Shown: piece after piece, positions 1 to 12,185 of the stretch
How positions within the stretch are numbered: position 1 is the stretch's first letter
Layout of the letters: the number at the start of each line of letters is the position of its first letter
Position numbers and translations under genes: made by a program
Notes under the pieces: generated by a model
The model's database searches: none
Seen by the model: the letters and a program-made list of their open reading frames with translations, nothing else
What the model was told of the DNA's origin: nothing
DNA from: Kitagawia praeruptora
Taxonomy: Eukaryota > Streptophyta > Magnoliopsida > Apiales > Apiaceae
Direction: 5' to 3'
Length of the DNA stretch: 64,000 nt
Assembly (NCBI GenBank): GCA_037693485.1
Contig: CM075351.1
Location: forward strand, 15,867,001-15,931,000

Positions 1-139
1 ATCATAGAAATGCAGATCATAGAAATGCCAACATACAAGAACTTCAACATAAAGACTTGATTAAGAAGTGAGATGAAAGCATAATTTACGGGGAAAACTG
101 TAAATAATCAAATGTCCGTTAAACTTGTTTGTCCGTAAT

Positions 140-507
140 TGTAGGATTCATAATCGATATAAAAACACACACACTATAAACAAAACTGTATGTATAAATA
201 AAACAGAAGAAAACAAAAGTTGCTTAGCTCTTTAAGAACTACATTATATTCCTTCTTGTGTTAAGTCACTGAACGTGTACATGCAAGGTTTAAATAGAGC
301 AAAGCCCAAGCCCACTAGGTGGTAGCTATAATTATGCAACTACTCGCTCAAAACTCCCTACATTCTCTCCACTACTCCTGACTTATTCCATGCACTCCTA
401 ATACCAATGTAACAAACAGCTAAACTAGTCTTACTACAAATAAACAAATTAAAAACAAAGCAAACAAACAAATACTTAAATAATAAGTTTAAGATTAATT
501 TCCAACA
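140..507 (-). repeat. 3' LTR of the TRIM-like element
   Basis: 368 bp, near-identical to 854-1220. The differences I see are ATTATATTCC against ATTACATTCC and one extra A in the CTAATACCA(A)TGTAAC stretch. Confidence 0.9.
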
Positions 508-853
508 TTCACCCCCATAATCTTAAACTTATGAAGCACTTCTATTCATCTTGTGATGCACTTCTCACCACCATCTTGTGATGCACTTCTCACCACCTTC
601 ATCTTCATCTTGTGATGCACTTCTCATCACCCTCCCATTTACTTTTTTGTTGATGCACTTCTCATCAACTACCATTTTTGTTTTGGAGCACTTATCTCCA
701 TGGTGCACATAATCACCAAAAGTTCAAAATAAAAAATCTTATTTTTCCACAGCCACCTGTGCCATGGTCTTCTTTTCATCTTCTTTCATCTTGATGGCCC
801 ACTCCCAAATACAACTTCAAAAGCCCTTAAGATCATAAAGCTCTGATACCAAG

Positions 854-1220
854 TGTAGGATTCATAATCGATATAAAAACACACACACTATAAACAAAAC
901 TGTATGTATAAATAAAACAGAAGAAAACAAAAGTTGCTTAGCTCTTTAAGAACTACATTACATTCCTTCTTGTGTTAAGTCACTGAACGTGTACATGCAA
1001 GGTTTAAATAGAGCAAAGCCCAAGCCCACTAGGTGGTAGCTATAATTATGCAACTACTCGCTCAAAACTCCCTACATTCTCTCCACTACTCCTGACTTAT
1101 TCCATGCACTCCTAATACCATGTAACAAACAGCTAAACTAGTCTTACTACAAATAAACAAATTAAAAACAAAGCAAACAAACAAATACTTAAATAATAAG
1201 TTTAAGATTAATTTCCAACA
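854..1220 (-). repeat. 5' LTR of the TRIM-like element
   Basis: 367 bp. It is the 5' LTR because the PBS (840-851) lies next to its minus-strand 3' end. Confidence 0.9.
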
Positions 1221-1269
1221 GTAATCATAATTTCCGCTGTATTTCAAATCAACCAACACACATAAAAAC

Positions 1270-1526
1270 TGTTAAATATATATGAGTATAAGATCCTTGA
1301 AAGGACCTTCCCCAACACCTTAAGGTTCTAACATGGTATCAGAGCTCCAATATTCTCAATTTAATTTGGCACTAAGGAATTGTTCCAAAAATAGGCTCCT
1401 AGTGACCACTCTTACCCCATAGTGGGCTTCCAAATGAGGGGCAATGTTAAATATATATGAGTATAAGAGATCCTTGAAAGGGCCTTCCCCAACACATTAA
1501 GGTTTTGGGTGAAACGATATCTAACA
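1270..1526 (+). mobile_element. SMART-like miniature LTR retrotransposon, 257 bp
   Basis: The LTRs are 1270-1333 (64 bp) and 1445-1526 (82 bp). Both start TGTTAAATATATATGAG and end TCTAACA or TTCTAACA. The 5' LTR has lost about 16 bp near its end and a GA dinucleotide relative to the other. Directly after the 5' LTR is TGGTATCAGAGC (1334-1345), an initiator-Met PBS. Directly before the 3' LTR is a purine tract, AATGAGGGGCAA. The interior is only 111 bp. A perfect AAAAC target duplication flanks it (1265-1269 and 1527-1531). All cis signals of an LTR retrotransposon are therefore packed into 257 bp with no protein. Very small LTR elements (SMARTs) are known in plants; I assign it to that class by structure only. 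Confidence 0.85.
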
Positions 1527-1682
1527 AAAACAAACCCCATCATGCCGAAACCAACTAAACAAAAGATTATTCCCATCTATACACAAAAAAAAATAATTAT
1601 AGATTGTATGTTATGAAATTGATAAACATCACAAACAAAAAAGATGAAAAAAATAAGCAATTTGGTATATATGGAATTTATA

Positions 1683-1784
1683 AACAGAGCAACGGAGAGA
1701 ATGAGAGAGAGGAAAAGAGAGGTGGATGGGAGGCGGAGGGGAGAGAGGGGGGGGAGGAGGGAGACGGGGAGAGAGAGAGAAAGA

Positions 1785-1815
<31 letters not shown>

Positions 1816-1888
1816 GAGGGAGAGAGAGAGAGAGACGGAGAGAGATGAGGGGGAGGCGAGAGGGAGGGAGGGAGAGAGAGAGAGAATA
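1683..1888. repeat. GA/CT-rich low-complexity tract
   Basis: About 200 bp of GA-dinucleotide and GGGA-rich sequence on the plus strand. The open frames here on both strands encode only Arg/Glu or Ser/Leu/Pro runs and are artefacts of composition. Confidence 0.95.
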
Positions 1889-2153
1889 AAATTTACCAGA
1901 TGTGAAGGTCGGAGGGGAGCGGAGAAGTTCGTCGGAGAGGAATTGCTGGCCAAACACCCAGACAGAGCCTGTCCGCTGTATTGGGTTATTTGGTCGTTTA
2001 CTATGCAAGCCCATAGTATTACATTTTAGACATCGCGGGCAGCCTGTCTAAGGAGCCCTTATCCGAAAGCGGGCTTTTCTATCATAAGTCCACTTTATCT
2101 AATTTGAGCCTCAAACCCACTAATAATGGATACTAGCAGTGTTCACTTTTGTC

Positions 2154-2189
2154 CATGCTATGCGCATGCTATGCGCATGCTATGCGCAT
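2154..2189. repeat. 11-bp minisatellite, three units
   Basis: CATGCTATGCG is repeated three times exactly, followed by CAT. The unit contains the palindrome GCGCATGC across unit junctions. It lies about 150 bp before the first Helitron. Confidence 0.95.
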
Positions 2190-2343
2190 TACTTTAAAGT
2201 GAATTCTACTGTGTTAAATTGTTTTTTATAGAACAATAAAATTTAATGTTGGATGAAAAAAAATTGGTAAAAGTTGTAATTTAGGTAAATTGCTGTGTGC
2301 AAAGTTAATTGTACTTTGTTGTTGTCCTCCCTTTAATACATTA

Positions 2344-3984
2344 CTAGTTTAAAACCCGTGCGATGCACGGTTTTTTTTAATATTACATAAATTTTTTCAT
2401 TTATTTAAATTAATTTTTTAAAACATGAATTTTGGAGGCTTACATTTTTATATGAGATGATTTGATAGTAATTATATAAATGTTATCCGTGATATTTCTA
2501 GAAATGGAGGGATTTTATTTAGAATATATAGAAAAGATGATAGGTTTTAGTTGAAAAAGGTAATCGGTTAATTATTGGTAATTATAAAATTATTATTTTA
2601 TTTTATTAAATAGAATGCCCATGACATGATTAGAAAAATATAGGATTTAGTTAGAAAAAATTAAAAAGGAAACATGTTCTAGGTGAAAAGGTAATTGTTT
2701 AGTTTATAATAATTATAATTTAATTATCTTATTTTACTAAATATAATTTCAAGTAATATTTTTAGAAAGGAGAAATTAATATTGTCCGTGATATTTCTAT
2801 TAAAAGAAGGATTTTAGTTAGAAAATATAGAAAAGATGATACATTTTAGCTGAAAAAAGTAATCGGTTAATTATTAATATTAAAATATTATTAGTTTATT
2901 TTATTAAATAGAACCGTACTTGATATAATTGGAAAAAGAGAGATTATATAAAATTAAAAAGATGACATGATTTATGTGAAAAAAGTAATTGATTAGATTA
3001 TATAATTATAATTTATTTATGTCATTTTACTAAATAAAATTGCTCATAATTTTCAGAAAATGAGAAATTAAAGTTGCCCGAGATATTTCTAGAAAAAAGG
3101 GAATTTAATTAGAAAAATAGAAAATATAATATGTTTTAGCTAAAAAGATAATCGGTTAATTATTAGTATTATAATATTTTTATTTATTTTTATTAAATAG
3201 AAACATATGTGATATAATTGGAAAAAGTGAGGTTTTAGTAAGAGAAAAGAAAAACGGTAATGTGCTTTGGCTGAAAAAGGTAACCGTCATGATATAATTG
3301 GAAAAAGAGAGATGTTATTTAGAGAAAAAAGAAAAGGTAACGTGTTTTGGGTGAAAAAAGTAATTGATTAGTTAATAGTAATCTCTGTTATAGAAATCGC
3401 CCGATTTCTGAAAAATCGCCGATAAATCGGCCAAAAATCGGTTAAAATTTTGGAACCGATTCGGCCGATTTTGCAAAAATCACCGATAAATCGCCGATTT
3501 TTCAATCAAATCACCCGATAAATCGTAAATCGATACCTCAACCGAATAGTTCCGATTTCCGAAATCTGCAACACTGATAGTAATTATAATATAGTTATGT
3601 TATTTTATTAAACAAAATTGCTTGTACTATTTTAAAAAAAGAGAAATTTTAGTTAAATAAAATGTGAAAAATATTCTATTTTACCTGAAAAGGGAAATTA
3701 TTTAGTTATTGAACAATAGAGAAGATAATATGTTTAACCTGAAAAAGGAAATTGATTAATAAAGGAGAAAATTTAGTTAAATAAAATATAAAAGGATATT
3801 GTATTTTACCTGAAAAGGAAAATTATTTAATTCTTGAAAAATAGAAAAGATAATATGTTAAGGAAATTAATTAGTTAGTACATCTGTAATTGAGTAAGGG
3901 TAAATAAGTAAAATCAACAGGTACCGTACCGACCAACCAACCAACCAAACTTTTAATGTTTCGGTTTTTATATAATAGTATAGA
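2344..3984 (-). mobile_element. Non-autonomous Helitron H1
   Basis: Read on the minus strand, the 5' end is TCTATACTATTATATAAAA (right side, base 3984). The 3' end is a hairpin CCGTGC-ATC-GCACGG (plus 2356-2370), a short spacer and CTAG (2344-2347). The flanking bases are A and T, as expected for insertion into an AT dinucleotide without target duplication. The body has no Rep/helicase frame; it is made of diverged repeats of about 150 bp carrying motifs such as GTGATATAATTGGAAAAA and GGTAATTGATTAGTT. A hAT-type MITE (3383-3576) sits inside. Near the 5' end is a variable GACC/AACC tract. Confidence 0.85.
3383..3576. mobile_element. hAT-type MITE inside Helitron H1
   Basis: 194 bp flanked by a perfect 8-bp duplication ATAGTAAT (3375-3382 and 3577-3584). 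The ends are inverted and imperfect: CTCTGTTATAGAAATCG on the left against CAGTGTTGCAGATTTCG on the right, read inward. The interior is rich in ATCGGCCGAT-like motifs. The 8-bp duplication is the hAT hallmark. Related Helitrons (for example near 14320 and 62395) lack it at the same site, which confirms the insertion. Confidence 0.8.
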
Positions 3985-3987
3985 TTA

Positions 3988-5907
3988 CTAGCTTAAAATC
4001 CGTGTGATGCACGGAATTTTTTTTAATATTGTATGAATATTTTTCATTAATTTTATTAAAACATGAATGACTTTAATTTTCAATGAGATGATTTCATAAT
4101 AATTATATAAATGTTATCCGTGATATTTCTAAAAAAGGGGATTGTAGTTAGCAAACATAGAAAAAAATAGGTTTTAGTTGAAAAAGGTAATCGGTAAATT
4201 ATTAGTAATATAATACTATTATTTTATTTTATTAAATAGAACCGCACGTGATATAATTGGAAAAGGAGAGAGATTTTAGTTATAGAAATTAGAAAAGGTA
4301 AGGTGAAAATTTAAAAGGTGACATGTTTTAGGTGAAAAAGGTAATTAATTAATTTATAGTAATTATGATTTAATTATATTATTTTACTAAATAAAATTGC
4401 TCGTAATGTTTTTAGAAAAGGAGAAATTAATGTTGAGCGTGATATGTTTAGAAAAAGAGGGATTAAAAAAGATAGAAAAGATTATGCGTTTTAGCTGAAA
4501 AAAAGTAATCGATTAATTATTAGTATTATAATTTTATTATTTTATTTTATTAAATAGAATCGCCCGTGATATAATTTGAAAATGAGAGATTTTAGTCACA
4601 TAAAATAGAAAAGGTAACGTGAAAATTAAAATGGTGACATGTTTTAAGTGCAAAAGGTAATTGATTAGTTTATAGTAATTATAATTTAAATATGTTACTT
4701 TACTAAATAAAATTGCTCATAGTTTTTTTAGAAAAGGAGAAATTAATGCTACCTGTGATATTTCTAGAAAGAAGGGATTTTTGTTAGAGAATATAGACAA
4801 GATGAACGTTTTAGCTGAAAATAGAGATTTTAGTTAGAGAAAAGAAAAGGGGTAACATATTTTGGTTAAAAAGGGTAATTGATCGATTAATTATTATTAA
4901 TTATATTAAACAAAATTGCTTGTAGTGTTTTAAAAATGGAGAAATTTTAGTTAAATAAAATATCATGTATATGTTTTAGGTGAAAAAAGTAATTGATTAG
5001 TTTATAGTAATTATAATTTAATTACGTTATTTTACTAAATAAAATTGTTCGTAGTTTTTTTAGAAAAGGAGAAATAAATGTTGCCCGTGATATTTCTAGA
5101 AAAAGAGGGATTTTAGTTAGAAAATATAGAAAAGATGATACGTTTTAGCTGAAAAGAGAGATTTTAGTTAGAAAAAAGAAAAAAGGTAACATATTTTGGT
5201 TGAAAAGGTAATTGATCGATTAATTAATAGTAATTATATTAAACAAAATTGCTCGTAGTATTTTTAAAAAAGGAAAAATTTTAGTTAGATAAAATATCAT
5301 GGGTCGTCTGATTTAATGAAATAAATTAATAATATTATAATTACTAATAACTAAATGATTACTTTTTTCAGCTAAAATGTAATATCTTTTCTATATTTTA
5401 TAACTAAAATATCTCATTTTCAAACTTGTTTTTTTTTAACTTCTTTTTGAGTTACCCTTACGTAGTTATTCTTTACTTATTTTATATTTCTGATTAAATA
5501 ACCAATTACCTTTTTCAGTTATTGCCTTTCGCACATTATCCAACTAAAATCGCTTCTTTCCAAAAATAACATGGGTCGTTCTATTTAATGAAATAAACTA
5601 ATAATATTATAATTATTAATAACTAACTGATTACCTTTTTCAGCTAAAAGGTAATATCTTTTCTATAATTTTAAACTGAAATATCTCATTTTCAAACTTA
5701 TATTTTTTTACTTCTTTTTCGACCATTATCTTTTCTAACAAAAATCTATTCTTTCCAAAACTTGTCTTTTTTACTTCTTTTTCAAGCTATTACCTTTTCA
5801 AATATGGATTTTATCCATAATTAAGTAAGGATGCATAAGTAAAATCAATAGGTACCGTACCGACCGACCAAACTTTTAATTTTTCGGCTTTTATATAATA
5901 GTATAGA
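3988..5907 (-). mobile_element. Non-autonomous Helitron H2, head to tail with H1
   Basis: The 3' CTAG is at 3988-3991, with a hairpin carrying one change (CCGTGT-GAT-GCACGG on the plus strand). The 5' end TCTATACTATTATATAAAAGCC lies at base 5907, flanked by T. Only three bases (TTA) separate it from H1. The first two thirds repeat the family body. The last third (about 5302-5810) holds two copies of the body in the opposite orientation, each starting near ATGGGTCGT. No coding sequence. Confidence 0.85.
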
Positions 5908-7092
5908 TTTCAGTTTGAAATTTTAAAATTTAAGTTGAAATTGAAATAATGTTTATAATTAAAATTACATTTGATTTATCATGTACATATTCGATATAAT
6001 ATTAAATTGAATTAATAATATTTTGATTTGAAATAATAATAATATTTGATATAATATTACATTTGATCAATTAATATGTTATTTTATATATTTTTATGAA
6101 TTTTATAAATTATTTAGGTGTAATGGGTAATGCATATATAAACTTTAATTTACATATGATTTATAATTTATTAAGTTCGCTTAAATTCCATAAATAATAT
6201 TTAATAAAACAATTGATTTCTGATTTACCTCGACTCCCAAATTCTTCGATTTTCGATCGACGATAACCAAATTAGTCTCGATTTTATCAATACGATGCTC
6301 CGAAACGATAGTTTCCGGTTGAATTTGGGGTTTTTTTTTGAGAATTTGGTGTTAGAATTTAGGGTTTTGGGAGTTTTGAGTGTGGCGATCGAAGAAATGT
6401 TGGATTCCGAACTTGGATTGCTGCGATTATTGGTAATTCTGGTTGGATTTCTTGGATCCGTTGGTTGATTTTTTGCGGGTAGGTGGTGTAGAATTTCAAA
6501 AACGTTCATGAATAGGAGATAGTAAAAAAAAAAGGATTGTTTAGGGTTTTTGGGAAAGCAACGGGCCTTTATTTTTTTGATTAATTTAATGTCGTAGGTT
6601 AAATTTCATAAAAAATATTTAATAAAATTTCAAATATCAATATTTTTTAAAAAAAACAAAATATATAAATATATTACAATATATTTTTTATTTATGATTA
6701 TTTTTTTCTTATATATTCTAAGTCAACTTTTTCTTATATATTCTAAGTCAACTAAAAAGGACCAAATTTGTGTTTTATTAAATGTATACGTATAATTAGA
6801 CATAAGTTAAAACTTATCTATATATCTTAATTCCAAAACTTGCCCATATTCAATGGATAATACTTCTATACATTTTTCCAATTACTTGACCCGAATCCAT
6901 TTTTTATTACCCAAGTTTGACTATCCATTTACTAATGGATACTATCCATCACATCTCCTAATATATTTAACGTTATAGGTAAATATTACTTGACCCGGAT
7001 CCATATAATTACAACCCGGTCAATCAAATTCATATCTTTGCATATATTCAGGCAATAACTCATACATTTGTATATGGCAAGTTGTTATATGT

Positions 7093-7432
7093 TTGAATTT
7101 CAAAATCAATCCCAGACCTTATCCCAGCCATTTTCACAATTGTGCCACCAAATCATTCATCTCTTTATGGCAATTTGTTACACTTTTGAATCTTTATTTT
7201 TTATTATCAACGGCTAAAACATTGATCTTCATCTTTGCTCATCAATTCATTCTGCTAAATCCGGTTGAATCAATACCATCATCTACATATGGAAAACGGA
7301 GGTAACCCAGTTATCGTTATCTGATATGCTTTATTTGTCTATAATTTTATACTCTGAATTCAACAGGTCGAAAAAGAGCACCTCTAGGAGCTGCTTCTCC
7401 TTCTTCTTTATAGAGTAGTAAGTTCATATCAT
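7093..7432 (+). other. Possible small split reading frame, unrecognised
   Basis: A 70-codon frame starts at ATG 7093 and runs to a GT donor (AAACGGAG|GTAACC near 7302). An acceptor (TTCAACAG|GTCG near 7367) would join in frame to a basic, serine-rich tail that ends at a TAG near 7432. The central residues are hydrophobic. The canonical splice signals make a transcript conceivable, but nothing in the peptide is recognisable and chance is equally likely. A second acceptor-like site lies near 7499. Confidence 0.15.
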
Positions 7433-7911
7433 TCATTATGTTCGTGTCGTATGTATTTGTATTCATCATAAAATTTGAAATATTGGATATTAGATCAGAG
7501 GAGGCGTGGTGGAGGTTCCAACAATGTTGATGAACATTGCATTCCTACTCCCAAAATCAAACCAACATGAACGAGTACGTACATCCAAATATTGTTAATT
7601 CTGGTATTTTGTTCATTGTCATGTTTGTTTGTTAAACACGTTTTTTGTAAGAATTAATCATGTTAATATGGGAGAACTCTAACACGTTTTTGCTTTTACC
7701 CCGTTCAGGTTTAACTCAACAATGCTCCTTGAGGGATACTAATTAAAAAAAATATCATATGCATCCGCTGTTAATCGTTTCCATTTACCGGCATTTATAA
7801 TACACTCGACAATTCAGCCTCACATTACTGGAAGAACCTGCCAACGAATTCCCACCATCACAAAAGCAGTCATGTGAATTACAAATATGTGGTTTTTTAT
7901 ACATAAAATAT

Positions 7912-8213
7912 GTGGATTGTTCCTAAGCAATACAAATGATGTTTTGACAGGTTTGACACAATAAACGTCCTCGAAAAGAAAATATAATTCAACTTTAAAA
8001 AAATCTGGATGTGGAAATAACTCATCTAGCAGTCTCACGCCATCACAGAGAAGGCTTGATTCCGTTAATTTGTCTGGTGTGATGAATCCAGCTATATGCA
8101 CCTGACAAAGATGCATTGTGTTCATCTTTCAACGATGATGCTTAATTTTATATACTGTCTCAAATTATATGATTGCTCCTAAGCAATCCAGATCGTGTCT
8201 TGACAAGTTTGAC
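7912..8213. repeat. Pair of diverged 43-45-bp direct repeats
   Basis: 7912-7956 and 8171-8213 share the core TCCTAAGCAAT and the tail TTGACA(G/A)GTTTGAC, about 255 bp apart. Function unknown; probably an old local duplication. Confidence 0.7.
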
Positions 8214-9451
8214 CTAACAACTTCCGGCAACTGGACTAGATAATTTTGGTATTTTATTTTTATGTTATTTATTTATACTAGCTTAAAACCCGTGCGATGC
8301 ACGGATTTTTTTAAATATTATATGAATTTTTGTCATTAATTTAAATTAATTTTTTAATACATGATTTTGGAGTCTTAAATTTTTATAAGAGATTATTTGA
8401 TAATAGTTATATGAATGTCATCCGCGATATTTCTAGAAAATGAGAGATTTTAGTTATAAAATATAGAAAAGATAATCGGTTAATTATTAGTAATTATAAA
8501 ATTATTAGCAATTATAAAATTATTATTTTATTTTATTAAATAAAATGCCCGTGATATGATTAGAGAAAGAGAGGACTTAGTTAGATAAAAATAAAAAGGT
8601 AACATGTTCTAGGTGAAAAAGGTAATTGATAAATTATACTAATTATAATTTAATTACGTTATTTAACTAAATACAATTGCTCGTAATGTTTTTAGAAAAT
8701 GAGAAATTAATATTGTCCATGATATTTCTATTAAAAGAGAGATTTTAGTTAAAAACAATAGAGGAAAGAATGATACGTTTTAGCTGAAAAAGATATTCGG
8801 TTAATTATTAATATAAATATTATTATTATTAGTTTATTGTATTAAATAGAACCGCCCGTGATATAATTGGAAAAAGAGATGTTTTAGTTAGAGAAAATAG
8901 AAAGTTAATCTGAAAATTAAAAAGATAACATGATTTATGTGAAAAAGGTAATTGATTAGTTTATAGTAATTGTAACGACCCGAAAAATTTTGTGTAATTT
9001 ATTATATTAAAATATATTTTTAGTTGATTTTAATGTGTATTAGTTTATTTTTAATGCATTTAAACGCGTTATGATTTTTATTAAATAGGAAAATTATCCC
9101 ATACGTGTTATGTGACTTCTGTGTATCATAGAATATTTTATTCTATTTTTCTGTAATTTTTAAATTTTTAGAATACAGTTATTTCGTATTTTAATTTCCG
9201 GACTCAGCCCCTGTATTGAATTCGAGACCCTGTTTTTCATAAAATTATTTTTATATAATAGTGGGTTGTTCAAAAATGTATTATTTTGTAATTTTTGTAA
9301 CATTCATAATTTTTGGGAAATTTTGGCATATATATTATATTCGTTTAAAAATAAAAAATTTTACATTTTTATTCCATAAAAATTATTTTTAAGGCTTAGT
9401 AATTTTAATTAGGGGCTAAAAATATTTTTGGGGTATTAATTTTCAGATTAA

Positions 9452-9460
9452 TATAAATAG
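9452..9460 (+). promoter_or_regulatory. TATA box of the solo LTR
   Basis: TATAAATAG, conserved at the equivalent place in the second LTR copy (35519-35527). It is the likely core promoter of this retroelement family. Confidence 0.6.
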
Positions 9461-11993
9461 CAGATTTTTATTTTTAATTGTTAAAATTAATCAAAAATCA
9501 GATTTTTGATTTTATTTTCTGAAAATTCTGGAAATTGTGTTCTTGGTGTTCTTGAGAATCAAACCCACTTTTGACAGTGATTCCGGCATCCAAATCGATC
9601 ATGTGAGTAACCAAACTGAAGCTCTTGATCTCTACTATATGTTTATGTAGGTGTTGATATGTGTGTATGTCTCGATCGAAATTTTTATTTTTTTATTTAA
9701 TTTTCGTATGAATTAAATTTGGTATGGATTGTAGGATGATTTGTTGTTGATGTGGTTAGTACCTACAGATTGATTATGATTCCAGGAATTTTATCATGAT
9801 TTTTACTTGATTTTTCGTAGCTTAAATATGAAAGTCGAGTTTTAGTGGGGGTGAAATTTAAAGATCGATTTTTCTGGATTTTTGAGTGATTTGTTGCTGT
9901 TGTTGATGATTGATATAGCTTGTATGAGTAATAAGCTTCGTGTTGGTGTATAAAACATTGGATTTGGTGGAGAAATGAGAGAAATCGAAGTTTACCGGTG
10001 AAGTCGCCGGATTTTAATTCGGTTTTGACCGGATTCTGGGTTCCGGTGATTCTGGGATTGTTTGAATGGTACGGTTGTGTTGAGGAGGTGATTTGGAGTG
10101 TGTTTGTGATTTAAAACGTATCAAATGGTACGTTTTTGGTGGTTGCCGGAGTTCGCCGGAAAATATTTCCGGTGACCGGATTCTGGTAAACCTCCATTGT
10201 TGGTGGTGGTGTTCTTGAAGCATTCATGTGAAGGTGGTGATGAATAGTACCTGTTTGATCTTTAAAATCTATTAACCTTTTCTGAAAAATGATTTTTGGG
10301 AATTGGTTTTTACTTTTTACTAATTATTTTTACTTTTATTTACTTTTAATTACTTTTATTTACTTTTATTTACTTTTAATTACTTTATAATTCTGAATTT
10401 AATTATAAATTTCAGAAATATTATTTTCTGAAAATGTTTGATAAATCAAGAATTTATTTCTGAATTCCATTTTAATTATTTCTTTATTTCTTTATTTATT
10501 TGTTTTTAATTCAAAAATAATTAATAATTAAATACTTTTAATTATATTAATTAATCTCAAATAATGATTTAATTAATTTGATTATCTAATAAATGTAATT
10601 ATTTATTAGATAATTTTATTAATTAATTATTACTTGATTCTAATTAATTTATTTAGGATTATTAACCAATTTTCTGTTTAAAAGTGATTTAAAATAGAAA
10701 GAAATTGTTTTAAATCCTAAAAAATAATCCGGGAGCGATAAAAATAGTTTTAAAATTGTAAAATTATTTATAAACCCGGATTAAATATTTATTAAAATAT
10801 TTTGGAGATCCAATAATTACCCAGAGGGTTTATTAGCAATCGTTTTTGATTCAAAAAGGGTATTTAAATCTTTTAAAATTCTTTTAAGTGATTTTAAATA
10901 TTTTTTTAAATATTCTAAAATTATTTTGAGTGCTCTTTTAAATTGTGAGTCGTATCTGCTATGTGAATTACGTGCTATGTGATTATGTGATCTACTTATC
11001 AAGTCCTTATACGTGCGATGTAAATTGTCAAAGGTATTAAGTATCAAAGGTTAGGTTATAAATTGAGTTGTGACCGATATATAATTAATGTGTGTTAATT
11101 GTTTATATGGTTTATATTATAAGATGTCATTAAGAGTAGATGATGGTTTCTTTGATTTACTGGCAACGATGGTCGGATATCATTTATTTTCATGAGGATT
11201 AATTGGTAAGTATTGATTTAGGTTGTCAGCGGAGATAAGAAGATTTAATGAAGGAGGTTGGAGATAGATGCAATATTCTTTGTGGGTTATGAATAAGGTT
11301 GGAGATGGATGCGGTATTGTTTGTGGATTGTAATGAAGAAGGTTGAGATGAAGGCATTGTCTGTGGATTGTTGGATTTATTGCGAGGTGTTTTAACACCG
11401 GGAAAACGTCTATGTTCAAAGGGGACATTTCCGATTATTTCCTTTCAACTGAGATTTTGTAGACGCGCGGGCTCGAGGTCAACGGATCAGACTCGTGGTA
11501 ATCGCAAGAGCGTCAAACCAACGAATGATTGAAACAGAAGATTGTGATGCTGTAAAATAGAAGAAGATAGTTGTATTACTTCGGTGTTACCCAACAGCTA
11601 AGGACCAGAGGCAAGTATTTTCTTGATCATCCTAAACACTTTTTATTTTATGTTTCATTTATTCATATCATGATGAATAGCTATTGTTCAGAGCTATTTG
11701 TGGTTCTTAAATATTTTGTGCGAACAGTTGCTTGATATTGGTACCCTTGATGTGGGGAATTGTTTCAGATAAACTCTTCATATCCTCATTATCGTAGTAA
11801 TAATGGGATATGACCTGTATTTAAAACTAAGCATTTCCTGTTGAATTCGGAAATTGCTCTATTGGATTGGAAAATGGTAAAGCGTAGGAGGCCACATCGA
11901 GTAGTTGGTCCAGCTATATTTAAGGAGGATATGGTAACCATACCATCTTCCTATAGGCTAACATTACTTGCCTATTTTGGTACCATAAGAAAT

Positions 11994-12185
11994 CCGAACT
12001 ATAAAACGAGTATAATGAAATACCGTGATTATAGAGGGTCCCACTTTCCCCATAACCTGATCGTGGGGAATGATGGTGTTTTAAGAAAACCGAACTATAA
12101 CACCGGTATGGTGACATACCAGAAGATTATAGAGGGTCCCATTGCTTATTGCCTGATCAGGGGCAGTGGTGTTAAAGTGTATCCA
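11994..12185 (+). repeat. 96-bp tandem duplication inside the solo LTR
   Basis: Two units both begin CCGAACTATAA and both contain TTATAGAGGGTCCCA. The LTR at 35039 has only one equivalent unit. Confidence 0.75.

Larger units (their letters stand above)
140..1220 (-). mobile_element. TRIM-like non-autonomous LTR retrotransposon, complete
   Basis: Two nearly identical direct repeats (140-507 and 854-1220) flank a 346-bp interior, and a perfect GTAAT duplication lies on both sides (135-139 and 1221-1225). On the minus strand the LTR starts TGTTGGAAATTA and ends TCCTACA. The 854-1220 copy is the 5' LTR: it is followed, after 2 nt, by an initiator-Met primer-binding site TGGTATCAGAGC (plus positions 840-851). 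A purine-rich tract (minus strand ATGGGGGTGAA, 508-518) abuts the other LTR. There is no coding capacity. I count two differences between the LTRs, a T/C substitution and one 1-base indel, so the insertion is young. The interior has four copies of a short motif ending GATGCACTTCTCA. The short LTRs, PBS, PPT and missing genes fit the TRIM definition. Movement would need enzymes from a Copia element elsewhere (inference). Confidence 0.9.
5908..8277. other. Intergenic low-copy DNA, no convincing gene
   Basis: About 2.4 kb between Helitrons. The stretch 6225-6509 is open on the minus strand (94 codons) and has an overlapping plus-strand frame of similar quality; neither matches a family I know. 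The reverse-strand frame at 7820-8125 is likewise unrecognised. The rest is A+T-rich with duplicated short pieces (for example TTTTTCTTATATATTCTAAG near 6710-6750). Confidence 0.6.

Noticed and set aside
1577..2029. Overlapping long open frames on both strands
   Set aside because: They lie over the GA/CT low-complexity tract; the peptides are Arg/Glu or Ser/Leu/Pro repeats.
6225..6509. 94-codon minus-strand frame
   Set aside because: Asn/Ser/Lys-rich, with no family match and an equally open opposite strand; could be an old exon but not supportable.
7820..8125. 101-codon minus-strand frame
   Set aside because: Unrecognised; it covers one copy of a short direct repeat and has no splice or promoter support.
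10014..11428. Short minus-strand frames
   Set aside because: They are antisense to the solo LTR, which is non-coding.
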